In this document: piece by piece, positions 30,972 through 37,729 of the stretch
Layout: the number at the start of each line of letters is the position of its first letter
Position numbering within the stretch: position 1 is the first letter of the stretch
DNA from: GCA-003244245 sp036501085
GTDB taxonomy: Bacteria > Actinomycetota > Actinomycetes > Mycobacteriales > Pseudonocardiaceae
Reading direction: 5' to 3'
Assembly (NCBI GenBank): GCA_036501085.1
Contig: DASYAZ010000062.1
Coordinates: 1-37,729 of the forward strand
Length of the DNA stretch: 37,729 bases
The notes under the pieces: model-generated
Told to the model about the DNA's origin: nothing
What the model saw: only the letters and a program-made list of their open reading frames with translations
The model's database searches: none
Translations under genes and position numbers: made by a program

Positions 30972-32081
30972 TTAGCATCCGATAACCGATGCCGCGAATG
31001 GATCGGCAGCCACCTGAAACCGACGTAAGCACGAAATTAAACCCGAAAACTCATGAGGATACCAGCTCTGCCCCGCCACTCGCAGATCCAGATGCCAAAT
31101 TGCCGTCCAAAATAGGAACCTACGCATAAACCACGGCAGGAGATTCACCTCCAAATTGCACAACGGCCGCTCCAGCTCTCGTAAATACCCCTCGCAGAAG
31201 CGGGCGCCACGTTCAGCGTCGAGGGTCCACGACCTGTCACCATTGTTAACCATGTACGAGGGTGGCAAGTTGTCGCCATCGCTAAACCAGACAATTGCCG
31301 CCGCCAAATCGTAAGCTCGCGCTTCCCATGCCGCTAAATCAAAATCGAGAACGCCGGACACCCTGGAAGCTGACACCAAGATGTTTTGCGCTCCGAAATC
31401 ACCGTGGATCACCATGCAGGGCACTTCAGCATAAATTGCGTCGCTCAGCACTTCTTGCGCCGAACGGTCCTCCTCGCGAAGAAATTCCACGCTTTGATGA
31501 GCGAGCTTCTCGGGGCGAGTTCCAACGGGAAGGGCGATCACGTTCTGCCACAGTGCGCTCAGTCCGCCCGGGCACATCACAGCCCAGTCAAGTCGTGCAA
31601 CTGTGCCATATTCGTTTCGTTGCCGTGGCTCAGGAACATACGTCTGTGCCGCGTTATGATATGCGGCCAGAGTTCGACCAGCCTCCCTGAGCAGATGTGG
31701 AGATCCACGCCCAAATCCGCTGCCCGACAAAAACGGAAAGAGCGCGTAATGCCGCCCGTTGTTGGATACTATAGTATCGTTAGACGCGGACAGGCACGGC
31801 TTTGCGATCATAGCTGTATGTATCGTCGAGGGGAGGTAATCGAGGAGATCGTGCTCATATTTAATAGTGCGAACAGAATTGTTTAGATCGTATCTTCGGA
31901 GCACATACTTTCGAGCGCTCACGTCTACGCAGTAGTTGCGATTATAGCGCCCTCCTTCCATCAGTCCAATCGATTTAAGCGAAGACGAGAACGTCGGGGA
32001 GAACTTCTCCAACACCGAATGGACAACTTCAACTTCTCCAGTGTCGAGAGGCCCGCTACGCCCAGGATGGTTAGCCGACAT
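30972..32081 (-). CDS. aminoglycoside-phosphotransferase-fold kinase, low GC
   Basis: 369 residues of the APH/homoserine-kinase-like phosphotransferase family. The nucleotide-binding lobe contains YNRNYCVDVSARKYVLRRYD. The catalytic loop is MVIHGDFGAQNILV (Asp of HGD plus Asn). The metal-binding Asp is in VLDFDLAAWEARAYDLA. The C-terminal helical part is Trp/Arg-rich. The natural substrate cannot be told; the family includes antibiotic, homoserine and sugar kinases. The gene is strikingly poorer in GC than its neighbours and uses codons rare in the rest of the window, suggesting recent transfer. The start is the ATG at 32081; an in-frame GTG at 32120 would add 13 residues. It stands alone on this strand. 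Confidence 0.85.
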   Translation of the reverse strand: MSANHPGRSGPLDTGEVEVVHSVLEKFSPTFSSSLKSIGLMEGGRYNRNYCVDVSARKYVLRRYDLNNSVRTIKYEHDLLDYLPSTIHTAMIAKPCLSASNDTIVSNNGRHYALFPFLSGSGFGRGSPHLLREAGRTLAAYHNAAQTYVPEPRQRNEYGTVARLDWAVMCPGGLSALWQNVIALPVGTRPEKLAHQSVEFLREEDRSAQEVLSDAIYAEVPCMVIHGDFGAQNILVSASRVSGVLDFDLAAWEARAYDLAAAIVWFSDGDNLPPSYMVNNGDRSWTLDAERGARFCEGYLRELERPLCNLEVNLLPWFMRRFLFWTAIWHLDLRVAGQSWYPHEFSGLISCLRRFQVAADPFAASVIGC

Positions 32082-32120
32082 TGTTACGCCCAATCTGTTT
32101 CTAACGGTGGCGTTGCCCAC

Positions 32121-32563
32121 TGTGCGGATACCGGACAGGTCCTCGATTCACGGGAATAAGAATTCCCCTTTCGGTGTCTGTCATCTGGGGTGGCAGCTTC
32201 TCTGGGAGAGTCTAGGTGGCGATCACCAGATTGTCCTGCATCTGTCGTTCGAGGCAGCCTGCTGGTCACTGCTCGGAAAACGATCACATTGTGGATAGAA
32301 CCGACCAGAACTCACCGACATGACATAGCTGGACCTCAGTACCAACAGATGAGCACGGCGGCACTGCTGGCCGCGGCCGGGCTCGTCACCACCGGCGCCG
32401 TGATGGTCGACGGTGGTGGGCAGCCCGACGGCCGCCGGGTTGGGTTGGGGCCTCCATGGTGCTGCTCTGCGAGGCCCGGGTTCACGCTGCTGGCGGTGCC
32501 CGTCCTGCCTCGCCCCGGCGCGTGGGCGTTGTCCGTGCACACCACCACAACCCGACCCCCTTC
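32121..32563. other. intergenic transition from low-GC to high-GC DNA
   Basis: About 440 bases upstream of the phosphotransferase gene. The low-GC part ends near 32340, where GC-rich sequence resumes with a short open frame (MSTAALLAAAGLVTTGAVMV at 32349) that runs into the palindromic element and has no recognisable homologue; it is probably a remnant. The phosphotransferase promoter should lie in the low-GC part. Confidence 0.45.
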
Positions 32564-32629
32564 CCCCGACATGGAGACATATCGGGGTGAAAGAGGGGGT
32601 GCAGACCCCGATATGTCTCCATGTCGGGG
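32564..32629. repeat. 66-bp nested palindromic element, copy A2
   Basis: Perfect 24-base inverted arms (32564-32587 and 32606-32629) around an 18-base spacer (TGAAAGAGGGGGTGCAGA). Each arm is itself nearly palindromic around GAGA. The complementarity extends outward a little (CCTTCC against GGAAGG). It sits directly upstream of the nitronate monooxygenase remnant. Confidence 0.93.
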
Positions 32630-32650
32630 AAGGGGCAATAGCGTGAGGAC

Positions 32651-33483
32651 ATGGGATTGGGTACTGGGTTCACCGTGCTGGCGATTCGGCATCCGATCGC
32701 GCTGGCACCGATGGGTGGGTCCGCTGGTGGGGCGCTGGCCGCGGCGGTGTCCAACGGCGGCGCTCTGGGCCTCGTCGGCGGCGAGCGGAGCGATCACGAC
32801 TTGGCTTGATCGTGAACTGGCCTGGTCACCGGCAGACCAACCGGCCGTGGGGCGTCGGGTTCCTGCCGTGGGCGGTGCGCCCGGAGACCATTGCCCGGGC
32901 GTTGGACCATGGACCGGCTGCGGTGATGCTGTCCTTCGGCGACCCCAGCCCGCTGGCTTCGTTGATCCGCGATGCCGGGGTGCTGCTGATCGTGCAAGTC
33001 ACCGATCTTGAGGAGGCTCAACGTGCGCTTGATGCCGGTGCTGACGTGATCGTCGCCCAGGGCACCGAGGCCGGCGGGCATGGCGGTCGCCGGGCCACCC
33101 TGCCGCTGGTTCCTGCCGTCGTCGACCTCGTCGCGCCGGTCCCGGTGCTGGCTGCCCAGGGTGATGACACCGAGCGCAGCCGAGTGCTCGACATCGCCCG
33201 TGACGGGGCCTGGCCGGATCGCTACACCGGCCGCGCCCTGCGCAACGCGTACCTCGAGCGGTGGCGCGATCGCGAGGACGAGCTGCGCCGCGATGCCGCC
33301 GCCCAGCAGACCTTTCGCGAGGCGGCAGCGCGGGAAGACCTGGACGTCCTGCCGGTGTGGGCCGGCGAAGGCGTCGGCCTCGTCACTGAGTTGCACTCGG
33401 CAACCGAGCTCGTCACTACCCTCGCAGCCGACGCCGAACACGCCATCACCCGCGCCTACCTGGCCCGAATCCGGGAGCACACC
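32651..33483 (+). pseudogene. degenerate nitronate monooxygenase (NMO/2-nitropropane dioxygenase)
   Basis: The start (32651) reads MGLGTGFTVLAIRHPIALAP then MGGSAGGALAAAVSNGGALG, the N-terminus of FMN-dependent nitronate monooxygenases, and stops at a TGA (32807). The match continues in a second frame (WLDRELA) and then a third (NRPWGVGFLPWAV from about 32840), so at least two frameshifts are needed. Further on GTEAGGHGGRRATLPLVPAV is intact. After PVLAAQ the sequence jumps to GDDTERSRVLDIARDG, lacking roughly 45 residues that normally carry the glycine-rich FMN-phosphate loop (GGIADGRG...GTRF). The C-terminal part then runs without a stop into the next gene. It is very unlikely to be active. 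Confidence 0.85.
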
Positions 33484-33888
33484 ATGAACTCTCCGAACTC
33501 TCCCGGCGCGGTCCGCGCGTTTTCCGTCCTCAACGGGCTGACCCTTCTCGGCGTGCTCCTGCAGGCCGTCTGGGCCGGCGAGTTCATCGATCGCACCGAC
33601 CGTGCGGCCTGGGTCACAGTGCACGAGATCGGTGCCTTCGTCGTCGTCGTGCTCGCCCTGGTCACTGCCGTGGTGGCCGCAGCCACGCTGCGCCGGGCCA
33701 GCTCGGCGCTGGCGCTCGGCGCCCTGGCCCAGCTCGTGCTGATCGTCGTGCAGACCGGCCTGGGCGAGGCGATCACCGTGGGCGGGGTGGACGGGCTCAT
33801 CGTCGCCCACGTGCCGATCGCGATGCTCATCTTCGGTCTCGGCATCTACCTCTCCATCGCCGGTGCGCAACTACGCCGCCGCACCTGA
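33484..33888 (+). CDS. small four-TM membrane protein
   Basis: About 134 residues with four hydrophobic helices (about 14-32, 43-65, 75-92 and 105-125). Histidines lie in two of them (VTVHEIGAFVVV and LIVAHVPIAMLIFGL), a pattern that could bind heme as in b-type cytochrome-like small proteins; this is only a suggestion. The ATG at 33484 follows GGGAG by 6 bases, so it has its own start although the preceding nitronate monooxygenase remnant reads into it in the same frame. No established family name could be assigned. Confidence 0.75.
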   Translation: MNSPNSPGAVRAFSVLNGLTLLGVLLQAVWAGEFIDRTDRAAWVTVHEIGAFVVVVLALVTAVVAAATLRRASSALALGALAQLVLIVVQTGLGEAITVGGVDGLIVAHVPIAMLIFGLGIYLSIAGAQLRRRT

Positions 33889-33908
33889 CCCCGAGCCGCC
33901 GCGCCCGA

Positions 33909-33974
33909 CCCCGACATGGAGACATATCGGCGTGAGAGAGGGGGCGCCGACCCCGATATGTCTCCATGTCGGGG
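33909..33974. repeat. 66-bp nested palindromic element, copy A3
   Basis: Inverted arms at 33909-33932 and 33951-33974 (one mismatch) around an 18-base spacer (TGAGAGAGGGGGCGCCGA) closely related to that of copy A2. The tail TGAGAGAGGGCG after the second arm repeats part of the spacer. It lies between the 4-TM gene and the convergent esterase gene, in the same orientation as A2. Confidence 0.93.
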
Positions 33975-33986
33975 TGAGAGAGGGCG

Positions 33987-35009
33987 CTAGGTGAGGCGGT
34001 GGCACAGCCACGCTAGGGCGAGGGGGTAGCGGTAGTCGATCCCGCTGTGACCGGCGTCGAAGAGCTCGAAGGATATCCGCTCCTCCGGCAGCCCGATCGC
34101 GCGCAACTGATCGTGGAACGCCTGGGCGCCCAGGTCGAGATACCACTCGTCACGAATGCCAGCATCCAGCCACACCGCGCGCAGCGAGCGCAGCGCCTCG
34201 GTGTATCGCGGCACCATCCGCACCGGGTCCCAGTCCAGCCAGCGCTGCCAGATCTCGGGGCGCAGCACCCCGGTATGCGGGTCGAACGGTAGCTCGGGGG
34301 TACCGTCCTCGCGGGCGGAGAAACACGCGGAGATCCCCAACATCATCAGTAGGCTCTGGTCGGCGGGCTTGGTGAAGGGTGCGCGGGACTGGAAATCCGA
34401 CCACCAGGCGCTGATATCGCCGTCATAGTCCCGCAGATGCCGGACCGACTGGCCGAACTCGCCGATGTAGCACAGTTCGTAGAGCGCATCGCCGGCGTGG
34501 CTGGCCAGCGCGCCGAACAGGTCGGGCCGCAGCATCGGTGTGATCATGGCGCCGAACCCACCGGAGGACTTGCCGCTGATCGCCCGGTGCTCCGGGGCGG
34601 GCAGCGTCCGGTAGCGGGCATCGACGAACGGGACGACCTCCTGGCACAGGTAACTGTGGTAGCGCCCGGTGCCCGGCGAGTCCACGAACTGGCTGCCGCC
34701 GTACGCCGTCCAGGCGTCGACGTAGACGACGACCGCGGGTGGGACGTCGCCGCCGGCGAACACGGCGTCGGCGGTCTCCGGGAACGGCTGGCGGTACGGG
34801 CTGCGGTTGTGCCACATGGTCAGGTGCCCGGTGTAGCCCTGGATGACGTACACGCTGGGGTAGCGCTGCTGCGAGCCGTCGTAGCCGGGTGGGACGTAGA
34901 CCCACAACGGGCGGCTTGGTGGATCTCCCAGCGGGTTGTCCCGGAGCAGCTCGCTGTCGATCACGTGCTCGTAGAGCCGGCCAGCCAGTTCCGCGGACCA
35001 GGGCAGCAT
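33987..35009 (-). CDS. esterase D-type alpha/beta-hydrolase
   Basis: 340 residues of the putative esterase family (esterase D / antigen 85-like fold). The sequence runs PLWVYVPPGYDGSQQRYPSV, YVIQGYTGHLTMW, a nucleophile elbow ISGKSSGGFGAM (Ser near residue 150), and a C-terminal DAGHSGIDYRYP carrying the likely catalytic His. No signal peptide or TM helix is seen. The ATG at 35009 has TAGGG upstream. Relatives act on short acyl esters, but the substrate cannot be predicted. Its stop is 13 bases from palindromic element A3, which could serve as its terminator. Confidence 0.88.
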   Translation of the reverse strand: MLPWSAELAGRLYEHVIDSELLRDNPLGDPPSRPLWVYVPPGYDGSQQRYPSVYVIQGYTGHLTMWHNRSPYRQPFPETADAVFAGGDVPPAVVVYVDAWTAYGGSQFVDSPGTGRYHSYLCQEVVPFVDARYRTLPAPEHRAISGKSSGGFGAMITPMLRPDLFGALASHAGDALYELCYIGEFGQSVRHLRDYDGDISAWWSDFQSRAPFTKPADQSLLMMLGISACFSAREDGTPELPFDPHTGVLRPEIWQRWLDWDPVRMVPRYTEALRSLRAVWLDAGIRDEWYLDLGAQAFHDQLRAIGLPEERISFELFDAGHSGIDYRYPLALAWLCHRLT

Positions 35010-35079
35010 GCCGCTGCACCCTACGTGCTGAATGGGCCCCTGGACAGCCACTTCCCGGCGGAACCTCCTCGCAGCTGAG

Positions 35080-35116
35080 GTGGCAGGAAATGGTTGCAAG
35101 TCGGCACTTCTGCCAC
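35080..35116. repeat. imperfect inverted repeat upstream of the esterase
   Basis: GTGGCAGGAAATG (35080-35092) pairs imperfectly with CACTTCTGCCAC (35105-35116) in the gap between two divergent genes. It resembles the GTGGCA-containing palindrome at 15511 only loosely. It may be an operator or a degenerate dispersed palindrome. Confidence 0.4.
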
Positions 35117-35190
35117 TCCCCTTGCCCCGTCTCCGGTCGCAGACTCGTGTTATCCCCTGTTCGACACCACCCGCAGAGGAGCGCGCCACC

Positions 35191-35439
35191 GTGACCGCCC
35201 CGACACCCAGCATGCTCCGCCGCCTGGTCCAGCGGCTGCGCCAGGGCCTCGGCGATCTGCACGAGATCGAGGAGCGCCGGGCCCTGCTCGACCGTCCGTG
35301 GGAGGAGGATTTTCTGCACTGGGCTCGGGACGAGCACGGATGGCAGCTGCACGGACGGTTCGTCCCACCACCCAGGCGACGTACCAGCAGCGTCACCAGC
35401 CGGGGCTGGTGCCCGGGGCTGTCCTGCCCCGGTCGGTAG
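35191..35439 (+). CDS. small protein of unknown function
   Basis: 82 residues starting at a GTG (35191) with GAGGAG 9 bases upstream. The body is a charged amphipathic helix (MLRRLVQRLRQGLGDLHEIE then ERRALLDRPWEEDFLHWARD) followed by a strand-like segment (GWQLHGRFVPPP) and a basic tail. The strong start signal and biased composition favour a real gene, possibly a lineage-specific conserved small protein. No function can be assigned. Confidence 0.7.
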   Translation: MTAPTPSMLRRLVQRLRQGLGDLHEIEERRALLDRPWEEDFLHWARDEHGWQLHGRFVPPPRRRTSSVTSRGWCPGLSCPGR

Positions 35440-35465
35440 TCGCGCGCCTGTGGTAGAGGTGGTCC

Positions 35466-36432
35466 ATGGACTACGTTCGTCTTGGTAGTACCGGTCTCCA
35501 GGTCTCGCGGGTCTGCCTGGTGCATGAGTTATGGCGAACCCGGCCGGGGCTCGCACCCCTGGTCGCTCGGGAGGGAGGCGGCCGAGCCGTTCTTCCGCCA
35601 GGCGCTGGACGCGGGCATCAACTTCTTCGACACGGCCAACGTCTACTCGGCCGGTAGCAGCGAGGAGATCACCGGCCGGACTCTGCTATCGATGGTCCCC
35701 CGGGACGAGGTCGTCATCGCGACCAAGATCAACGGGCCCATGCGGCCCGGGCCCAACGGGCGGGGCCTGTCCCGCAAGGCCATCCTCGCCGAGATCGACA
35801 ACAGCCTCTCCCGCCTCGGCACGGACTACGTCGATCTCTACCAGATCCACCGCTGGGACTACGACACGCCGATCGAGGAAACCCTCGAAGCACTCCACGA
35901 CATCGTCAAGGCCGGTAAGGCCCGCTACCTCGGCGCGTCGTCCATGCATTCCTGGCAGTTCGCCCAGGCGCTCTACACCGCCGACCTGAACGGCTGGACC
36001 CGCTTTGTGAGCATGCAGAACCACTACAACCTGCTGTACCGCGAGGAGGAGCGCGAGATGCTCCCGCTCTGCGTCGACCAGGGCATCGGGGTCATTCCGT
36101 GGAGCCCGCTGGCACGTGGCCGGCTGACCCGCCCGTGGGCGGAGCGGACCACGCGCTCGGAGGCCGACGAGTTCGGTCGCTCCCTCTACCGCGAGCAGGA
36201 CCGCCCCATCGTCGAGGGGGTACTCGCCGTGGCCGCCAAGCGGGGGGTGGCACCGGCCCAGGTCGCGCTCGCCTGGCTGCTGAGTAAACCCGGGGTTGAC
36301 GCGCCTATCGTGGGAGCGACCAAGAGCCACCTCCCGGACGCCGTCGCCGCCGTCGACCTTTACCTCGACGACTCGGAAATCGAGTCGCTGGAGAAGAACT
36401 ACCAGCCCCGCGCGGTGGTCGGTTTCAGCTGA
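35466..36432 (+). pseudogene. aldo/keto reductase with N-terminal frameshift
   Basis: The ATG at 35466 (AGAGGTGG upstream) encodes MDYVRLGSTGLQVSRVCLV, the classical aldo/keto reductase start. The match then moves to another frame at CMSYGEPGRG (around 35518-35525), consistent with about two missing bases in CTGG..TGC. From there the frame is intact to 36432. It includes FFDTANVYS (Asp and Tyr of the tetrad), VIATKINGP (Lys), YQIHRWDYDTPIEETL (His) and PIVGATKSHL (cofactor-binding region). Without the frameshift it would be a full-length NADPH-dependent AKR of about 322 residues. Because the defect is single and early it may be a sequencing error; otherwise the gene is recently inactivated. 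Confidence 0.85.
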
Positions 36433-36866
36433 AGGGCGAAAGCACGGGCACCAGCTGGGTTTGGCGAGGCTGATCTTGATCGTCGAAAGTGAGCTGTGAC
36501 CGTGCAGTTCTGCACGGCGATCCCTCAGTTTCAGCGATCTTGGCCCAGGGCGTTCGCGCAACCGCAGGCACCCCTGACAATCCCGGGGTGCCTGCGGGGG
36601 CGGGATCAGGGTTCGGTCCGGGGCAACCCTCATGTGCGTGGCAGCGGGGTTCGGCATCGTATGAGTTGCAGGTGACACCAGCTGGGCGCAGCGCCGGGAC
36701 GCCCAGCTGGAACACCGCAGGCCCCAGAAGCCCGGCCCTCAACTCCAGGCCGGGCGGGCTCCGAGCGCACCCAGCGGCCGTCACCCCGATCCGCCTGACC
36801 GCGTTGTCCTTGATACGGCCTACGGCACAACCGTGGGCGGTGAAGGTCGACGAAGGGACGATTGCG
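36433..36866. other. hairpin-rich intergenic region
   Basis: 434 bases without a convincing gene but with several inverted repeats: 36500-36517 (CCGTGCAG, TT, CTGCACGG), 36562-36597, 36678-36710 (CCAGCTGGGCG and its complement, 11-bp arms) and 36730-36755 (GCCCGGCC and GGCCGGGC). The promoter of the substrate-binding protein gene should lie in its last part. Confidence 0.6.
36562..36597 (+). terminator. terminator-like hairpin after the aldo/keto reductase
   Basis: CCGCAGGCACCCC (36562-36574) pairs perfectly with 36585-36597 around a 10-base loop. A G-run follows, not T's, so it would be a GC-rich actinobacterial-type terminator. Confidence 0.5.
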
Positions 36867-37729
36867 ATGCGGCGTGCGCTCGCTCTCCCGGCCGCAGCCC
36901 TGGCAGGTGCGCTGGCATTGAGCGGCTGCGCGGGCAACGCAGCCGGCTCGGGTACCCCCGCCACCCCTGGCGGCCTGCGCACCGGCACCGGAGTCACGCC
37001 TACCGAGATCGCCCTCGGCGCGCTGACCGAGTACGCCGGTCCATTCGCCGATGCCAGCGTCGGGCTGGTCCACGGCCAGCAGATCTGGATCAACGAGACC
37101 AACGCCGCAGGCGGGATCTGCGGGCGCAAGATCAAGCTGGAGGTCCGTGACCACCGGGACGACACCGGCACCGCCACAGCCCAGTACGCCGCGCTGGAAT
37201 CGCGCGTGCTGGGTTTCCTGCAGATCATGGGGTCCACAGTCACCACGGCCCTGAGCAAGAGCATGGTGGACAACGAGACCACCGCCATCTCGCTGTCGAG
37301 GTCATCCGACCTGCTGACCAACCCCTATGTGATCATCCCGGCCAGCACCTACGACATCGAGATGATCAACGGGCTGTCCTCCTTGATGGGACAGGGCAAG
37401 ATCCACGATGGCGACGCCGTCGGTGTCATCTGGTTCGACGGGGAGTACGGAGCCAGCAGCCTGCGCGGCGTCCGGTACTTCGCCAAGCTGCACCACCTGA
37501 CGCTGCGCGAGGTCAAGATCTCCGCCACTGACGCGAACCTGCGTGATGCGGTGACCGGCTTCGCCGGCGCGCCCCGGGTGCGGGCGATCGCGCTGAGCAC
37601 CACCCCGCAGCAAACGGCCTCGGCCGCCATAGTCAACCAGCAGCTGAAGCTCAACGTGCCGCTGATCGGCAGCAGCACAGCGTTCACTCCGGCGCTGCTG
37701 GCCGGCCCGTCGGCCCGCGCCCTGGGCAA
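36867..37729 (+). CDS. ABC transporter substrate-binding lipoprotein (branched-chain amino acid type), 3' end outside window
   Basis: At least 287 residues, cut by the window end. The signal peptide MRRALALPAAALAGALALSG ends in a lipobox with the lipidated Cys21. The mature part matches the periplasmic-binding family of branched-chain amino acid/amide ABC transporters (Peripla_BP_6): TPTEIALGALTEYAGPFADA, VHGQQIWINETNAAGGICGR, LEVRDHRDDTGTATAQYAAL, VGVIWFDGEYGASSLRG and AFAGAPRV-like helices. Ligand unknown. The ATG at 36867 has AGGGA 8 bases upstream. Permease and ATPase genes, if linked, would lie beyond the window. Confidence 0.88.
   Translation, partial: MRRALALPAAALAGALALSGCAGNAAGSGTPATPGGLRTGTGVTPTEIALGALTEYAGPFADASVGLVHGQQIWINETNAAGGICGRKIKLEVRDHRDDTGTATAQYAALESRVLGFLQIMGSTVTTALSKSMVDNETTAISLSRSSDLLTNPYVIIPASTYDIEMINGLSSLMGQGKIHDGDAVGVIWFDGEYGASSLRGVRYFAKLHHLTLREVKISATDANLRDAVTGFAGAPRVRAIALSTTPQQTASAAIVNQQLKLNVPLIGSSTAFTPALLAGPSARALG

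Noticed and set aside
32349..32563. Short frame starting MSTAALLAAAGLVTTG
   Set aside because: No family, no clear binding site, and it runs into a palindromic repeat; treated as a remnant, not a gene.

Overview
The window is from a high-GC actinobacterium, most likely of the order Pseudonocardiales. Evidence: GC-rich codon use almost throughout, GTG/TTG starts, a cysteine-free actinobacterial uS4, an RpoA with an acidic tail, and above all an ESX-4-type secretion locus next to truA-rplQ-rpoA-rpsD-rpsK-rpsM-rpmJ-infA. The order eccC(-) eccD(+) mycP(+) eccB(-) ... truA(-) rplQ(-) rpoA(-) matches the ESX-4 neighbourhood known from Mycobacterium. The lineage call is an inference.

Region 1 (1-13.2 kb) is the type VII secretion locus: eccC, eccD, the mycosin protease mycP, a severely shortened eccB of 105 codons, eccE and an unrecognised gene overlapping eccE. 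A beta-helix lipoprotein and a MacB/FtsX-type permease sit between eccC and eccD. No WXG100 substrate gene lies in the window. A RHH antitoxin/PIN toxin pair (13.4-14.0 kb) separates this locus from truA.

Region 2 (14.0-18.8 kb, minus strand) is the ribosomal/RNA-polymerase operon infA-rpmJ-rpsM-rpsK-rpsD-rpoA-rplQ-truA. Large palindromes lie in the rpsD-rpoA, rpoA-rplQ and rplQ-truA gaps. truA lacks an ordinary start codon at its conserved N-terminus.

Region 3 (19.1-26.3 kb) holds a DUF1707 membrane protein, a mocA-xdhC-ridA operon (molybdenum-hydroxylase maturation type), a NarL-type histidine kinase/response regulator pair, and two overlapping alpha/beta-hydrolase genes.

Region 4 (26.3-30.9 kb) is a divergent envelope-stress-type cluster. 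The left arm is an ECF sigma factor, a zinc-finger anti-sigma-like protein fused to an Asp23-like domain, and an Asp23 protein. The right arm is Asp23, Asp23-like, DUF2273, Asp23, DUF6286 and AmaP. It carries several Asp23-like paralogues under an apparent dedicated sigma factor and is the most coherent under-described system here.

Region 5 (30.95-37.7 kb) is accessory and partly decaying. It contains a low-GC, probably acquired phosphotransferase gene, a degenerate nitronate monooxygenase running in frame into a 4-TM protein gene, an esterase, a small unknown gene, a frameshifted aldo/keto reductase, and the start of an ABC-transporter substrate-binding lipoprotein.

Two families of repeated palindromic elements run across the window: a 66-bp nested palindrome in three copies (16685, 32564, 33909) and a shorter hairpin in two copies (13216, 19681). 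No tRNA, rRNA, CRISPR array, insertion sequence or origin was seen.
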